Source: Bacteroidales bacterium
Lineage (GTDB): Bacteria > Bacteroidota > Bacteroidia > Bacteroidales > GCA-2748055
Assembly: GCA_023138875.1 (NCBI GenBank)
Contig: JAGLOO010000045.1
Span: 1-49,355 of the forward strand
Length of the DNA: 49,355 nucleotides
Reading direction: 5' to 3'
The notes below the pieces were generated by a model, which was not told the DNA's origin, searched no databases, and worked only from the letters and a program-made list of their open reading frames with translations. The stretch's first letter is position 1, and every line of letters starts with the position of its first letter. Below, piece after piece: positions 33,692 to 42,468 of the stretch. The translations under genes and the position numbers were made by a program.

Positions 33692-35902
33692 TCATGTCCC
33701 GGACTTCAGGTATTTCTCAAGCCAATCCAGGTACTCAGAGTAGAGGAACAACCTGCTGTTCATATCGTAAGCGACACCATGGGTGCCAGGAGGATAGATC
33801 TTCAGGTCAATGCTTTTTCCGTTGTCGATCATTGCTTTGGCAAGCTGAAAGGTGTTCTGCGGGTGCACATTATCATCCAGCAGTGAATGGACCAGCAATA
33901 TATGTCCCTCCAGTTTTCCTGCCTGGGCAACCATGGAGCTATTTCGGTATCCTTCCTCATTCTCTTCGATAAGTCCCATTAATCTTTCTGTGAGGATACA
34001 ATCGTAATTCATGTGATCCGAAATGGCAGCAGTCACGATGCCAGCCCTGAAGACTTCAGGGTGGAGGAGGAGCGACATGCCTGCAGAAAACCCTCCAAAG
34101 CTGTGACCCATGATCCCGATGCGTTCCCTGTCGATCCATGACTCTTTTGACAGGTACTCGGCTGCCTCGGCAAAATCCCGGGTTTCCCATTTGCCCAGTT
34201 GTTTATGCACGATCTTTTCGAAATCACGTCCATAACCCCCATTACCCCGGTTGTTGATATTTGCGATCACATATCCGCGTTGGGCCAGGTACTGGTGCCA
34301 CCCACTGGTTTCAAAGGTGTTATACACTCCCTGGGATCCCGGGCCACCGTATACATCCAGGAGCAGGGGATAGGATTTGTCCGGATCAAAATTCATGGGT
34401 TTGATCAGGCAGCCGTCGATTTGTTGTCCATCCGATGTAGTAAATGTAAACAGTTCCTTACTGGCATATTCGAACTCCTCCAGATGGGATGTGGCACGTT
34501 CATGACCGGCAAGGACCTTGATCAGTTCTCCTTTTCCATCCCTCAAATCTATCTGTGATGGGGTGTGGATATCCGAATAGCTGTCGATGAAATATTGGCC
34601 TGATGGCGATACATTCACACGGTGATTACCTGGTGCAGATGTAATCTGCTGTTTTCCCTTGCCATTGAATTTCACACTGAAGAGATTTCTCTCCATGGGA
34701 GATACTTCTGCAGACAAATAATAGAGTGTCTTCTTCTTTGTATCAATGGCCTTGATCCCAACCACGTCATATTCGTCCTCGGTGGCCTGACCAATCATAT
34801 TGCCCTCATAATCGTACTGATAGATATGAGAATATCCATCCCTGTCTGATAGCCAGAAGAATGATTCCATATTTTCGGGGAAGTACAACAGGTGGGGTTC
34901 GCCGGCAAAAAAGTCAAAAATATCGATCCATGAGTCAGACTTTTCCTCAAGGATCATGGTCTTTTCTCCGGTTTGTACATCAAACAGGTATAATTTCATC
35001 TGGCTCTGGACCCTGTTCATCCAAACTACAGCCAGTGTATTTTTCCTTGCAGTCCAGTAGATCCTGGGAATATAGCCTCCATCTATGTTGATATCCAGCC
35101 ATTTCTTGCTACCACTCTCTATATCGAGAATACCGAGTTTTTCAATCGGAGGTGTATCACCTACTTTGGGATAGGGTATTTCTATGTATTCGGGGTGCTG
35201 GCCGGAAAAATCAGTCAATTTGTAAATGGGTACCTCCCGCTCGTCCGACTGCCAGAAGGCAATGTATCTGCTGTCCCAAGACCATTCCCAGGCTTGCACC
35301 AGTCCAAACTCTTCCTCGTTGGCCCAGCCAAAACGACCATTGTAAAACTGGTCCTTTCCATCTTCGGTGAGTTGTGTATGTGTCCCGGAGGCCAGGTCGA
35401 ACACAAACAAGTCACCTTCCTTTCCATATCCAATTTTTTTTCCATCGGGGGAAACTTCAGCCGTAAAAGCTCCCTGTACGATGGACTTCATACTTTTATC
35501 CTTCAATGAATACAAATAATAGTCGGCATCTCCGGAATACCTCCAGATGCGCTGGAAATTGGTTTGAAAGAGCAGGTACTGGTAATCCCGGGTCCATTGA
35601 AAGGACCGGTACCTGAAAGGTTCTTCAGATTCGGGATAAGTATGGCCATTTTCACTGAATATAATTTCTTCCGTTTGATCATCCGGATTGTATGTCCAGA
35701 TCTGCTGACTCCCATCTTCGCTTTTTGTGAAGGAGTACCGTTCACCTTCCTCGATCCACTGAATATCTGATGGACCCCGGTCACCACGCAGCGACACTGA
35801 GCTAAAGAAAGCTTCTCTTAAAGAACTGTATTGCTTCTTCTGTGCAACAATTGAAATGGAAAACAGGATTAACAGACCTGTTATGGTCAATTTTTTCATC
35901 AT
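33692..35902 (-). CDS. S9B dipeptidyl peptidase IV-family serine peptidase, secreted
   Basis: A 736-residue peptidase from ATG 35902 with signal peptide (LTITGLLILFSISIVAQ). The N-terminal eight-bladed propeller (about 30-470) has DPP-IV features such as WANEEEFGLVQAWEWSWDSRYIAFWQSDE, which includes the Glu motif that binds the substrate amino terminus. The C-terminal hydrolase domain has YGGPGSQGVYN, GIMGHSFGGFSAG (nucleophile Ser), LLDDNVHPQN (Asp) and PGTHGVAYD (His). It removes N-terminal dipeptides, usually X-Pro or X-Ala, in the periplasm or outside. Length fits bacterial DPP-IV (about 720-740). Last gene of the minus-strand directon. ATG 35899 is an equal start; the upstream 13-residue extension is not credible. 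Confidence 0.93.
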   Translation of the reverse strand: MMKKLTITGLLILFSISIVAQKKQYSSLREAFFSSVSLRGDRGPSDIQWIEEGERYSFTKSEDGSQQIWTYNPDDQTEEIIFSENGHTYPESEEPFRYRSFQWTRDYQYLLFQTNFQRIWRYSGDADYYLYSLKDKSMKSIVQGAFTAEVSPDGKKIGYGKEGDLFVFDLASGTHTQLTEDGKDQFYNGRFGWANEEEFGLVQAWEWSWDSRYIAFWQSDEREVPIYKLTDFSGQHPEYIEIPYPKVGDTPPIEKLGILDIESGSKKWLDINIDGGYIPRIYWTARKNTLAVVWMNRVQSQMKLYLFDVQTGEKTMILEEKSDSWIDIFDFFAGEPHLLYFPENMESFFWLSDRDGYSHIYQYDYEGNMIGQATEDEYDVVGIKAIDTKKKTLYYLSAEVSPMERNLFSVKFNGKGKQQITSAPGNHRVNVSPSGQYFIDSYSDIHTPSQIDLRDGKGELIKVLAGHERATSHLEEFEYASKELFTFTTSDGQQIDGCLIKPMNFDPDKSYPLLLDVYGGPGSQGVYNTFETSGWHQYLAQRGYVIANINNRGNGGYGRDFEKIVHKQLGKWETRDFAEAAEYLSKESWIDRERIGIMGHSFGGFSAGMSLLLHPEVFRAGIVTAAISDHMNYDCILTERLMGLIEENEEGYRNSSMVAQAGKLEGHILLVHSLLDDNVHPQNTFQLAKAMIDNGKSIDLKIYPPGTHGVAYDMNSRLFLYSEYLDWLEKYLKSGT

Positions 35903-35954
35903 CTTAAAAACTATTGGTTTTGAAGGGAGTAAATCTAACAAAAATGATTCGATA

Positions 35955-36905
35955 TCATTCCAGCAAATTCCTGGCGTTCTTATGGTGGATCTTCTCCATC
36001 TGTTTCTTTTCCAATTTCATAGATTGAAGCAGTTCCTGTAAGGGGAAACGGGTATTGTCGGTTCCGTACAGGATTTTATGGGCGTGTTTCTGAAGAAATA
36101 CTTTTGATTGTTTGTGGTCCCTGTTCAGGGCATTGAATCCACTTGTTCCCGAAATATCACAGTAGAAGTTGGAATACTCCTCCAACAACCTGTCTATTAT
36201 TCCGAACTCCTGGATCTGACCTTTCTGGTGGATGTATTTTGGATGTTGAAAGGCACTTATATTGTTCCAGAAATCAGGACCGTGACCAATGAACTGGATG
36301 CCGGGAAATTGACGGATCCTCTTTTCAAGAAAGGCAAAATCGAAAAGGATACCCGGAAATGGAACCCGGTTTTTTCTGATTTTCTTTCGGAGGATCCCCG
36401 TTCTTTCTGCAAAATTACTGATATAGTACCTTGAAACCCCATTGTATTTGTCATTCAGCAACCTTTCCATGAGCCACTGAAAATACCCATCATTTTCAGG
36501 TAAGTACTGCTGGCGGGGATTCTCCATGTGAAAAACAACTACAGAATGGTGTTGTTGAACGATCTGGAGATAGGATTCAATGAGCGGATCTTCCCATTTT
36601 CGTGATACCTTTAATTCACCACAGCCCCTGATCCCCTGGTCTTTGTATTTGATAATTCGTTCCTCCAGTTTATCGGTGGCCGGATCCGGGGCATAAAATG
36701 GTATGAAACGGCCGGGATGCCTGGTAAATGCTTCGAGGACCGGTTCGGGGAGAAGATCCATATGCAGACCCTGGATCGGAGGATCAAGCTCTTCCCAGGT
36801 AAGTAACCAGCTTATTTCGACTCCATTCCTGTCCATGGACTCAATGATCATCTTCACATCAAATCCTGCCAGGTCCACATGCATATGGGAATCGATCAAC
36901 TTCAT
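35955..36905 (-). CDS. Amidohydrolase-2 family metal-dependent hydrolase
   Basis: A 316-residue TIM-barrel protein of the amidohydrolase-related (PF04909-type) family. Metal-site residues are recognisable: DSHMHVDL at the N-terminus (HxH), VVFHMENP near 125, FIGHGPDFW near 208 and LYGTDNTRF near 283 (final Asp). Many members are decarboxylases or hydrolases of aromatic or lactone substrates; this one cannot be assigned further. No signal peptide, so cytoplasmic. It lies 52 bases before the DPP-IV start and 37 bases after the alpha/beta hydrolase, within the minus-strand directon. Confidence 0.85.
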   Translation of the reverse strand: MKLIDSHMHVDLAGFDVKMIIESMDRNGVEISWLLTWEELDPPIQGLHMDLLPEPVLEAFTRHPGRFIPFYAPDPATDKLEERIIKYKDQGIRGCGELKVSRKWEDPLIESYLQIVQQHHSVVVFHMENPRQQYLPENDGYFQWLMERLLNDKYNGVSRYYISNFAERTGILRKKIRKNRVPFPGILFDFAFLEKRIRQFPGIQFIGHGPDFWNNISAFQHPKYIHQKGQIQEFGIIDRLLEEYSNFYCDISGTSGFNALNRDHKQSKVFLQKHAHKILYGTDNTRFPLQELLQSMKLEKKQMEKIHHKNARNLLE

Positions 36906-36942
36906 GCTATATTGTTAGCCTTGTGAATCTTATCAGTTCAGA

Positions 36943-37677
36943 TTATTCAAGAAGCAGGACTTCACCTATGATCTGGTTGATCTCATTAGCGCGGGTGACC
37001 ATCATCATATGCGATCCATCCTCCACAAGATAATTATATTGAACGTTTTTTATGGGGATCGTATGATCTTTATCCCCGTGAATGTGGACAACCTGGTCCG
37101 GGTACTCCGTTCTGTTCCAGTTGACGATCATGTCAACCGTCCTTTTTAAATAGAGGGGATCCTTGGCTTTCAGCATCTCCTTGAAAGTCTCCTTATCATG
37201 TTTCCGGTCAGGTTCCACAATTCCCTGGAGGAGCCTGGCTCCCCCTTTGGTAAGTCTCTTCGGAATGATCCTGTAAAGGGGTATTTTTTGTTGGAAGGTA
37301 TACCTGCCAGGTAGTTCGGTGGATCTCTTTGCACTGGAGATAATAATTACTCTCTCCGGGGTAAGTGTGTCAGCCAGTTCTATACAGATCATGCCACCCA
37401 GCGATACACCAATCAGAATAAAGGGTGATGTGGTGTCAATTTCCAGAATAAATCGCAAGGCATAGGTAGCAAGGCTTTCCTTCCTGTCAGGGACAGGATA
37501 CGCGATATGGGTGGTGTCAAATCCAACCGGGATACGGAAATGTTTAAACAGACGGGCATCTGAGCCCTGTCCGGGGAAAAGATAGATCATTGTATCCTTT
37601 CCCGTGTGGGTTTTCCCGGAAACATCCGGAGCAATGAGGAAGAACAATATGAAGAATAAGATTCTTGACAAATGCAT
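36943..37677 (-). CDS. Secreted alpha/beta hydrolase
   Basis: A 244-residue protein with signal peptide (ILFFILFFLIAPDVSG). MIYLFPGQGSDARLF near residue 30 replaces the usual HGxxG oxyanion motif, and FILIGVSLGGMICIELA near 87 gives the nucleophile elbow GxSxG. VVHIHGDKDHTIP near 198 carries the acid residue, and VEDGSHMMMVTRANEI supplies the His. It should hydrolyse an ester, thioester or similar bond in the periplasm; the substrate is unknown. It starts 37 bases upstream of the amidohydrolase stop and follows the DUF4332 gene by 13 bases. Confidence 0.8.
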   Translation of the reverse strand: MHLSRILFFILFFLIAPDVSGKTHTGKDTMIYLFPGQGSDARLFKHFRIPVGFDTTHIAYPVPDRKESLATYALRFILEIDTTSPFILIGVSLGGMICIELADTLTPERVIIISSAKRSTELPGRYTFQQKIPLYRIIPKRLTKGGARLLQGIVEPDRKHDKETFKEMLKAKDPLYLKRTVDMIVNWNRTEYPDQVVHIHGDKDHTIPIKNVQYNYLVEDGSHMMMVTRANEINQIIGEVLLLE

Positions 37678-37690
37678 ATTTTGCCTGATT

Positions 37691-38362
37691 TCATGCTTTT
37701 TCTATGATCACCCTGGCATAATCAATGCAATACTGAATATCCTCTTCCACAAAATGACCAGCAGCATATCCGTGTTTTTCACTAATATCCAGGTACTTTT
37801 TACAATGGGTGGAAGCATCTGTATTTGCAAATTGCCTTACAGAACGAATTCCTGACTCAAAAACGATCCTTGCAAACACAGCTCCTATCCCCGTAATTCT
37901 GGAGAGGTCTGTAAGAGAAAATATTTCCATTAACCTTGCTTCAGGGATACCTGTCAATCCGGACAGTTTGTGCCGTTGATCGTCTGTTTGTGCCCTCTCG
38001 AAAAATTCCCTGGTATGCCTGATCTCTTTTGCCTTCAAAGCCTCCACATATTCGTGGGGAATTCCGGGAAAGTCTGAGAGGGGGAATGGCCTGGCCAGAT
38101 AGCTGCCTGCTTCCCGTTTCAAAAGGACCAGGTATTCTGCCGGTACTCCGGAAGAGGATGCAAACGCAGCAATTTTCTGTTTCGATCCCAATATCTTGAT
38201 CAGCTCCCCGAGGTTGCTGATCCCGGCATTCTTCAGGAACTGGAATCGCTCATTGATCTGTTCATGAAGGATTATCCGGCTTGGTATCAGTCGTTTTGAT
38301 ATGGTTAATTCATTAAACCGTTCAAGGCTTATGCGGGTTGGATCAAGGGTATAGTTCTCCAT
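37691..38362 (-). CDS. DUF4332 (helix-hairpin-helix-like) protein
   Basis: A 223-residue cytoplasmic protein made of repeated helix-hairpin-helix-like units: FQFLKNAGISNLGELIKIL near residue 36, LVLLKREAGSYLARPFPLSDFPGIP near 80, and LSRITGIGAVFARIVFESGIRSVRQFA near 152. This is the DUF4332 pattern. HhH motifs often contact DNA or other proteins, but the function of this family is not known. Nine bases after the alpha-amylase stop and 13 before the alpha/beta hydrolase, so co-transcription is likely even though no functional link is obvious. Confidence 0.75.
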   Translation of the reverse strand: MENYTLDPTRISLERFNELTISKRLIPSRIILHEQINERFQFLKNAGISNLGELIKILGSKQKIAAFASSSGVPAEYLVLLKREAGSYLARPFPLSDFPGIPHEYVEALKAKEIRHTREFFERAQTDDQRHKLSGLTGIPEARLMEIFSLTDLSRITGIGAVFARIVFESGIRSVRQFANTDASTHCKKYLDISEKHGYAAGHFVEEDIQYCIDYARVIIEKA

Positions 38363-38371
38363 TGATGATGT

Positions 38372-40075
38372 CTATTTCTGGCCCAGCAGAACAATACTTT
38401 CTGCAGAAGTAAGCTTGATCTTCCCCTTTTCAACTATGGCATACTTCCCGGAGTAATAATCAAACAACCGGGTACCGTCCTCAAAGAATTTCTCCACTTC
38501 AAAGGACTTTTCCCCCGGATCCAGGTCCAGCCCCACCACCACATGATCTGAATAATCCCCGGAACTGAAGCTTCTTGAGAACACATAAGGGGCTTCTGTA
38601 ATCATTCTGTGTATTCCGGCTCCAACCGATGGGTGAGCACTTCGGAAAGTACCCAGTTTTCGGTAATGGTCCATCACCTCCCGTATGGAATACCCATTCC
38701 TGGAGGCATCCGATTCGATCTCCTCCCAGTTCATCAATCCACGCAATGTGGCATCTCCGTTGGTCCCGGGGATGATCAGCTTCCTGCAGCTTTCATCACC
38801 ATAATAGACCTGGGAGGCTCCGGGGGAGAGCAATAGTTTTGTTGCAGCTTCCATGGGTTTGATCCGCTCTTTGTCAAAGGGTTCTCCGTCGTCATGTGAA
38901 GTAATATAGTTGAGTACACCTTTCCCTTCCAGTACTCCGTTCAAATGATCAGAGTAGGTTGAAAAAAGCTTTTCATAGGGCTCGGTAGCATTGTATTTGA
39001 ATTCGAAGTTGATCATGCTGTGGATAGCGTGGGCAAAGAAATCCACATCCCGGTCCCCAAACCAGAAGTTTCTCCCTGATGATATCCCATAGCCATAGAC
39101 TTCAGCAACCATATAGAAATCGTTGTCATCCAGCACCTTGTCGGGATGTTGCTTCTTCCATTCCATAAATGCGATCTGGGCCTCGCTGCCAAGTTCACTC
39201 CACACACTCTCTTCAATATGCTTGGCCGTGTCCAGCCTGTATCCGTCTATGCCATATTTACGGATAACATCGGTGAGCCATTTGATAATATAGTACCTGG
39301 GAGTCCGGGTATACCCTGTTCTTTCAAAAAAAGCTTCGAGTTCATTCATCTCCTTTTCCAGCCTGCCATCCTCTTCCCATTTTTCAAGCAGTTGGGATGG
39401 GAGATCAACCGGATTCTCCGATTCAGTCCTTATGTCGGGAAGGTTATCCACCAGTGTACAGGTTACGGTAGTCTCATAGCTCTCATAGGTGCATTTGGGA
39501 CTGGTCCTGACCCATTCATCTGGCCACACCGGATCCTTATCTGTCACAGGTCCGGTATGGTTGATGATCACATCCATAATGATTCTGATGCCATGGGAAT
39601 GGGCAGTTTCCACCAGTTTGAACAGATCCTCCTCCGTTCCAAAATTGGGATCAAAGCTGGTCCAGTCTTTCGTCCAGTAACCGTGATACCCGTAGGTGAC
39701 TCCGGTACCCTCATTTGTATTCCCATGGATCTGCTCGAAATATGGTGTCAGCCAGAGCGCTGTAATTCCCAACTTATCAAAGTAGCCCTCTTCGATCTTC
39801 TGAGTTACGCCTTTCATATCACCACCTTCAAACCCACGCAATTTTGCTGTTTTAGCGGTACGGTCAAAATTCAGATCATTGGAGGTATCCCCATTATAAA
39901 ACCTGTCAGTAAGTAAAAAATAGACATTGGCATTGTTCCAGACAAATGGCGTCTCAGAAATGTTAGGTTTCCTGGTTTTTTCGCCTCCTTTGGCGCCCTG
40001 GTTACAGGAGGTCAGGGTCAGCATTGTAAATGCAGCAAAAAGCAGCGATACGTTTAGATATACCTTTTTAGTCAT
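38372..40075 (-). CDS. GH13 alpha-amylase, lipoprotein
   Basis: A 567-residue protein from ATG 40075: MTKKVYLNVSLLFAAFTMLTLTSC gives the lipobox, so the enzyme is anchored to a membrane. The GH13 regions appear in order: DVIINHTGP (region I), GYRLDTAKHI with the nucleophile Asp (region II), MVAEVYGYG with the acid/base Glu (region III), and YITSHDDGEPF (region IV, SHD instead of the commoner NHD, as in some MalS-like amylases). WLTPYFEQIHG and DRFYNGDTSND near the N-terminus are also typical. It cleaves alpha-1,4 glucans. No SusCD or other starch-utilisation genes are next to it. The upstream-extended frame to 40129 is not credible. Confidence 0.93.
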   Translation of the reverse strand: MTKKVYLNVSLLFAAFTMLTLTSCNQGAKGGEKTRKPNISETPFVWNNANVYFLLTDRFYNGDTSNDLNFDRTAKTAKLRGFEGGDMKGVTQKIEEGYFDKLGITALWLTPYFEQIHGNTNEGTGVTYGYHGYWTKDWTSFDPNFGTEEDLFKLVETAHSHGIRIIMDVIINHTGPVTDKDPVWPDEWVRTSPKCTYESYETTVTCTLVDNLPDIRTESENPVDLPSQLLEKWEEDGRLEKEMNELEAFFERTGYTRTPRYYIIKWLTDVIRKYGIDGYRLDTAKHIEESVWSELGSEAQIAFMEWKKQHPDKVLDDNDFYMVAEVYGYGISSGRNFWFGDRDVDFFAHAIHSMINFEFKYNATEPYEKLFSTYSDHLNGVLEGKGVLNYITSHDDGEPFDKERIKPMEAATKLLLSPGASQVYYGDESCRKLIIPGTNGDATLRGLMNWEEIESDASRNGYSIREVMDHYRKLGTFRSAHPSVGAGIHRMITEAPYVFSRSFSSGDYSDHVVVGLDLDPGEKSFEVEKFFEDGTRLFDYYSGKYAIVEKGKIKLTSAESIVLLGQK

Positions 40076-40170
40076 CCCTTCAATAATATGATTCATATTA
40101 AAAGTAGTCATAAGTACTGATATATACATCTCCGAAACTTACTCCCGGTGCATCATATTCCCTGGATCGG

Positions 40171-41208
40171 CTAATCTGATAGATCCTTGATGCTGGACTT
40201 TTCAGGGAGCAGGATTATTTTTCCCGCCGACATGTTCTCCCTGTAGATGCTGATTGCCTCCTCTACCTCCTCCAGGGACATGCTTCGGTTGATATGGGAT
40301 GTGAGTGACGCTGACAGTTGCTTTTTCACCCTTCTTATGAACCTGAGCTTATAAAGGATACTTTTTGTATGCAACCAATTGCCCAGTTGGAATCCTTCGA
40401 TCTGCTTATCTTCTTTGATCAGTATCCCGGGATCTACGCTGATGGGATCTCCCGACAGCCTTGCATATGCGAGCAGTGTCGATCCCCGTGGTGCAGCTTT
40501 AAGGAGGATAGAAGTCTGTTTACCGGTCACAGCATCAAGAAAAAGGGTGGCACCCAGATCAACGGAGAGCTTCTGCAGATCATTTGCAAAGGACTCATCC
40601 CTGCTGTTCAGAACATAGGTAGCTCCTTCGCTTTTCAGTTCAGGGACCTGCTCTTTTTTCCTTACAATATTGATCAGAGGGATCCGGTGCTGATTGGTTA
40701 AACGAATAAGCATCTTTCCCAGTGCACTTGCGGCTGCATTGTTGACCATTGCCTTATGCCCACCTTTTAATGCAATTTGAATGAAGGCCATAGTTGTCAT
40801 AGGATTGACAAGCATCATTGCACCCTGTTCGGATCCAACACCGGAGGGCAGCGGGACAGTTCGCATGACCGAAGTTTTCATATATTGGGCCCAGGTTCCG
40901 TCCCCTTCAGGATTGGGAGAACAGGCTACCCGTTTCCTTACCCTCAGACGGGACAGCAGGCCGCCTCCTGATCTTATTACAACACCACTGCCTTCCAGTC
41001 CGGGAATAAAAGGATAATTGCGAGCCAGGTAGTTGCCTTGTAACAGCGCAAGGTCCGAAGGATTGATGGGTGCAGCTGCCATCTTCACCAGTACCTCACC
41101 GGGTCCCGGTTTTGGTACCGGGATGGATTCAATCATCAGTTTTCCACCGGCCTCATGCTGCCTGACGGCATGCATCATTTCTGGTAACTGTACATATTTT
41201 GCTTTCAT
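40171..41208 (-). CDS. Medium-chain dehydrogenase/reductase, quinone-oxidoreductase-like, zinc-free
   Basis: A 345-residue MDR protein from ATG 41208. The N-terminal GroES-like domain shows VPKPGPGEVLVKMAAAPINPSDLALLQGNY and FIPGLEGSGVV. The NADPH domain has MVNNAAASALGKMLIRL in place of the usual AxxGGVG motif and VLNSRDESFANDLQKL. The catalytic zinc ligands of alcohol dehydrogenases are absent, as expected for the quinone reductase/enoyl reductase branch. It should reduce an enone or quinone with NADPH; the substrate is unknown. It starts 30 bases after the NTPase stop in the minus-strand directon. Confidence 0.82.
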   Translation of the reverse strand: MKAKYVQLPEMMHAVRQHEAGGKLMIESIPVPKPGPGEVLVKMAAAPINPSDLALLQGNYLARNYPFIPGLEGSGVVIRSGGGLLSRLRVRKRVACSPNPEGDGTWAQYMKTSVMRTVPLPSGVGSEQGAMMLVNPMTTMAFIQIALKGGHKAMVNNAAASALGKMLIRLTNQHRIPLINIVRKKEQVPELKSEGATYVLNSRDESFANDLQKLSVDLGATLFLDAVTGKQTSILLKAAPRGSTLLAYARLSGDPISVDPGILIKEDKQIEGFQLGNWLHTKSILYKLRFIRRVKKQLSASLTSHINRSMSLEEVEEAISIYRENMSAGKIILLPEKSSIKDLSD

Positions 41209-41238
41209 TCCGATCCACAAATTTAGTCAATTTCGTTT

Positions 41239-41784
41239 TTAACAATTATCCAGGAGACGATCTCTAAGCCGGTCGGCCTGATTTTTTTCTGCCAGGTATA
41301 CATTTTCCACCGGGATGTTCCATCGATCAAGGACTTCCGGGAGGATCTGGTTCCTGACAATCCAGAGCTGGGAAACCTGGTAATCTTCAGCAAGTGATTC
41401 CAGGATACCCGACCATCCCTGTCCCTGGAGTTCCATAGGACCTACCTCATCAATCACAATAAGATCAGGATTGGTCCGGAGGCCTTCCCTGATCAATTCT
41501 TCACCCTTTTTCAGTGCGAACGGATTGAAATAGAATTTCCGGAATCTCGTCCATCCTTCCTCAGGGTAAATGGTGGCCAGGGGGAGTTGCACACCACATT
41601 TTAAATCAATGAGGGAAAATTTTTCCCTTTGTCCGTTAGCAAATGTACCCTTGCTCAGAAAACCGGAGATGCTTAGTTGCTTCTCCCTCAGGCGCTCCAC
41701 AAGGTTGCTGACAAAGGTGGTCTTGCCGGAGTGGACTTTTCCCGTAACCACAAAAATGTTATGGTGTGGATCAGATGGCATCAT
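41239..41784 (-). CDS. THEP1-like nucleoside-triphosphatase (NTPase_1 type)
   Basis: A 181-residue P-loop protein from ATG 41784 (ATG 41781 also possible). FVVTGKVHSGKTTFVSNLVERL near residue 12 contains GKVHSGKT (Walker A), and LIVIDEVGPMELQGQGW near 110 contains the Walker B aspartate followed by EVGPMEL, the signature of the THEP1/NTPase_1 family. This family hydrolyses nucleoside triphosphates; the cellular role is uncertain, though some relatives lie near cofactor genes. It lies between a methyltransferase (63 bases) and the MDR gene (30 bases). The extended N-terminus to 41832 lacks family similarity. Confidence 0.82.
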   Translation of the reverse strand: MMPSDPHHNIFVVTGKVHSGKTTFVSNLVERLREKQLSISGFLSKGTFANGQREKFSLIDLKCGVQLPLATIYPEEGWTRFRKFYFNPFALKKGEELIREGLRTNPDLIVIDEVGPMELQGQGWSGILESLAEDYQVSQLWIVRNQILPEVLDRWNIPVENVYLAEKNQADRLRDRLLDNC

Positions 41785-41847
41785 TGTGGGCCTGGCTGAT
41801 TGAAACAAATGCCAGGAAAAAAATGAATGCAACGAATAGTTTCAACA

Positions 41848-42468
41848 TCAAGCTTTTTCTACATAGAAATAGGCGGTGGATAAGCGGCCTGATCTTTTTG
41901 AGTAGGTGCGGGGTGATATGTGAACAGTTTCTCCAAATCCGGACATGATCCTGAACATACTGCTTACTGTAAATTTATTCACATGCTCCCGGTTTCGGTC
42001 CCTGATCCCTTTCACCGGTACTGAAATGAGCATAATCCCCCCGGGCTTTACTTTGTTCCATAATCGATCCATGATCTCCTGGTACTCTGTAATGTGTTCC
42101 AGGACCTCTATGGACATCACCAGGTCGACCGATTCGTTTGGGATATCCTGGAGGTCCAGGGTATATTCAAATGTGTTGCCCCTGTCGTCTTTGGTGCCCA
42201 ATAGTTCATCTCTGACAAAATTCTGGGATATTTCACTGTGATCCAGGAGGATGAAGTGGGTTATTTCAAGCTTTGTAGAAAGGTACTGAATATTGCCTCC
42301 CATGCCGGAACCAAAATCCATAATGGATCCTGCCTTTTTGAAAAGAGGCATAAACTTTTGCAGATGATCGCCATCTGACCTGATTTCCCGGGTTTCAATT
42401 TTCTTGCTGTAACTTTTATCCCAGTAGTTTTTGGTATTCGGATTGAATATTTCTTTTATTTTTTTCAT
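41848..42468 (-). CDS. Class I SAM-dependent methyltransferase
   Basis: A 206-residue methyltransferase. Motif I is IMDFGSGMGGNIQYLS near residue 49. The acidic residue after strand 2 is in ILLDHSE. VDLVMSIEVLEHI near 114 is the motif IV region, and LWNKVKPGGIMLISVPV near 136 is the post-IV helix/strand. The substrate cannot be told from sequence. The ATG overlaps the stop of the aromatic amino acid decarboxylase by four bases (ATGA). That tight coupling makes the amine product of the decarboxylase a candidate substrate, but this is untested and the fold is equally common on small oxygen or nitrogen acceptors. Confidence 0.85.
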   Translation of the reverse strand: MKKIKEIFNPNTKNYWDKSYSKKIETREIRSDGDHLQKFMPLFKKAGSIMDFGSGMGGNIQYLSTKLEITHFILLDHSEISQNFVRDELLGTKDDRGNTFEYTLDLQDIPNESVDLVMSIEVLEHITEYQEIMDRLWNKVKPGGIMLISVPVKGIRDRNREHVNKFTVSSMFRIMSGFGETVHISPRTYSKRSGRLSTAYFYVEKA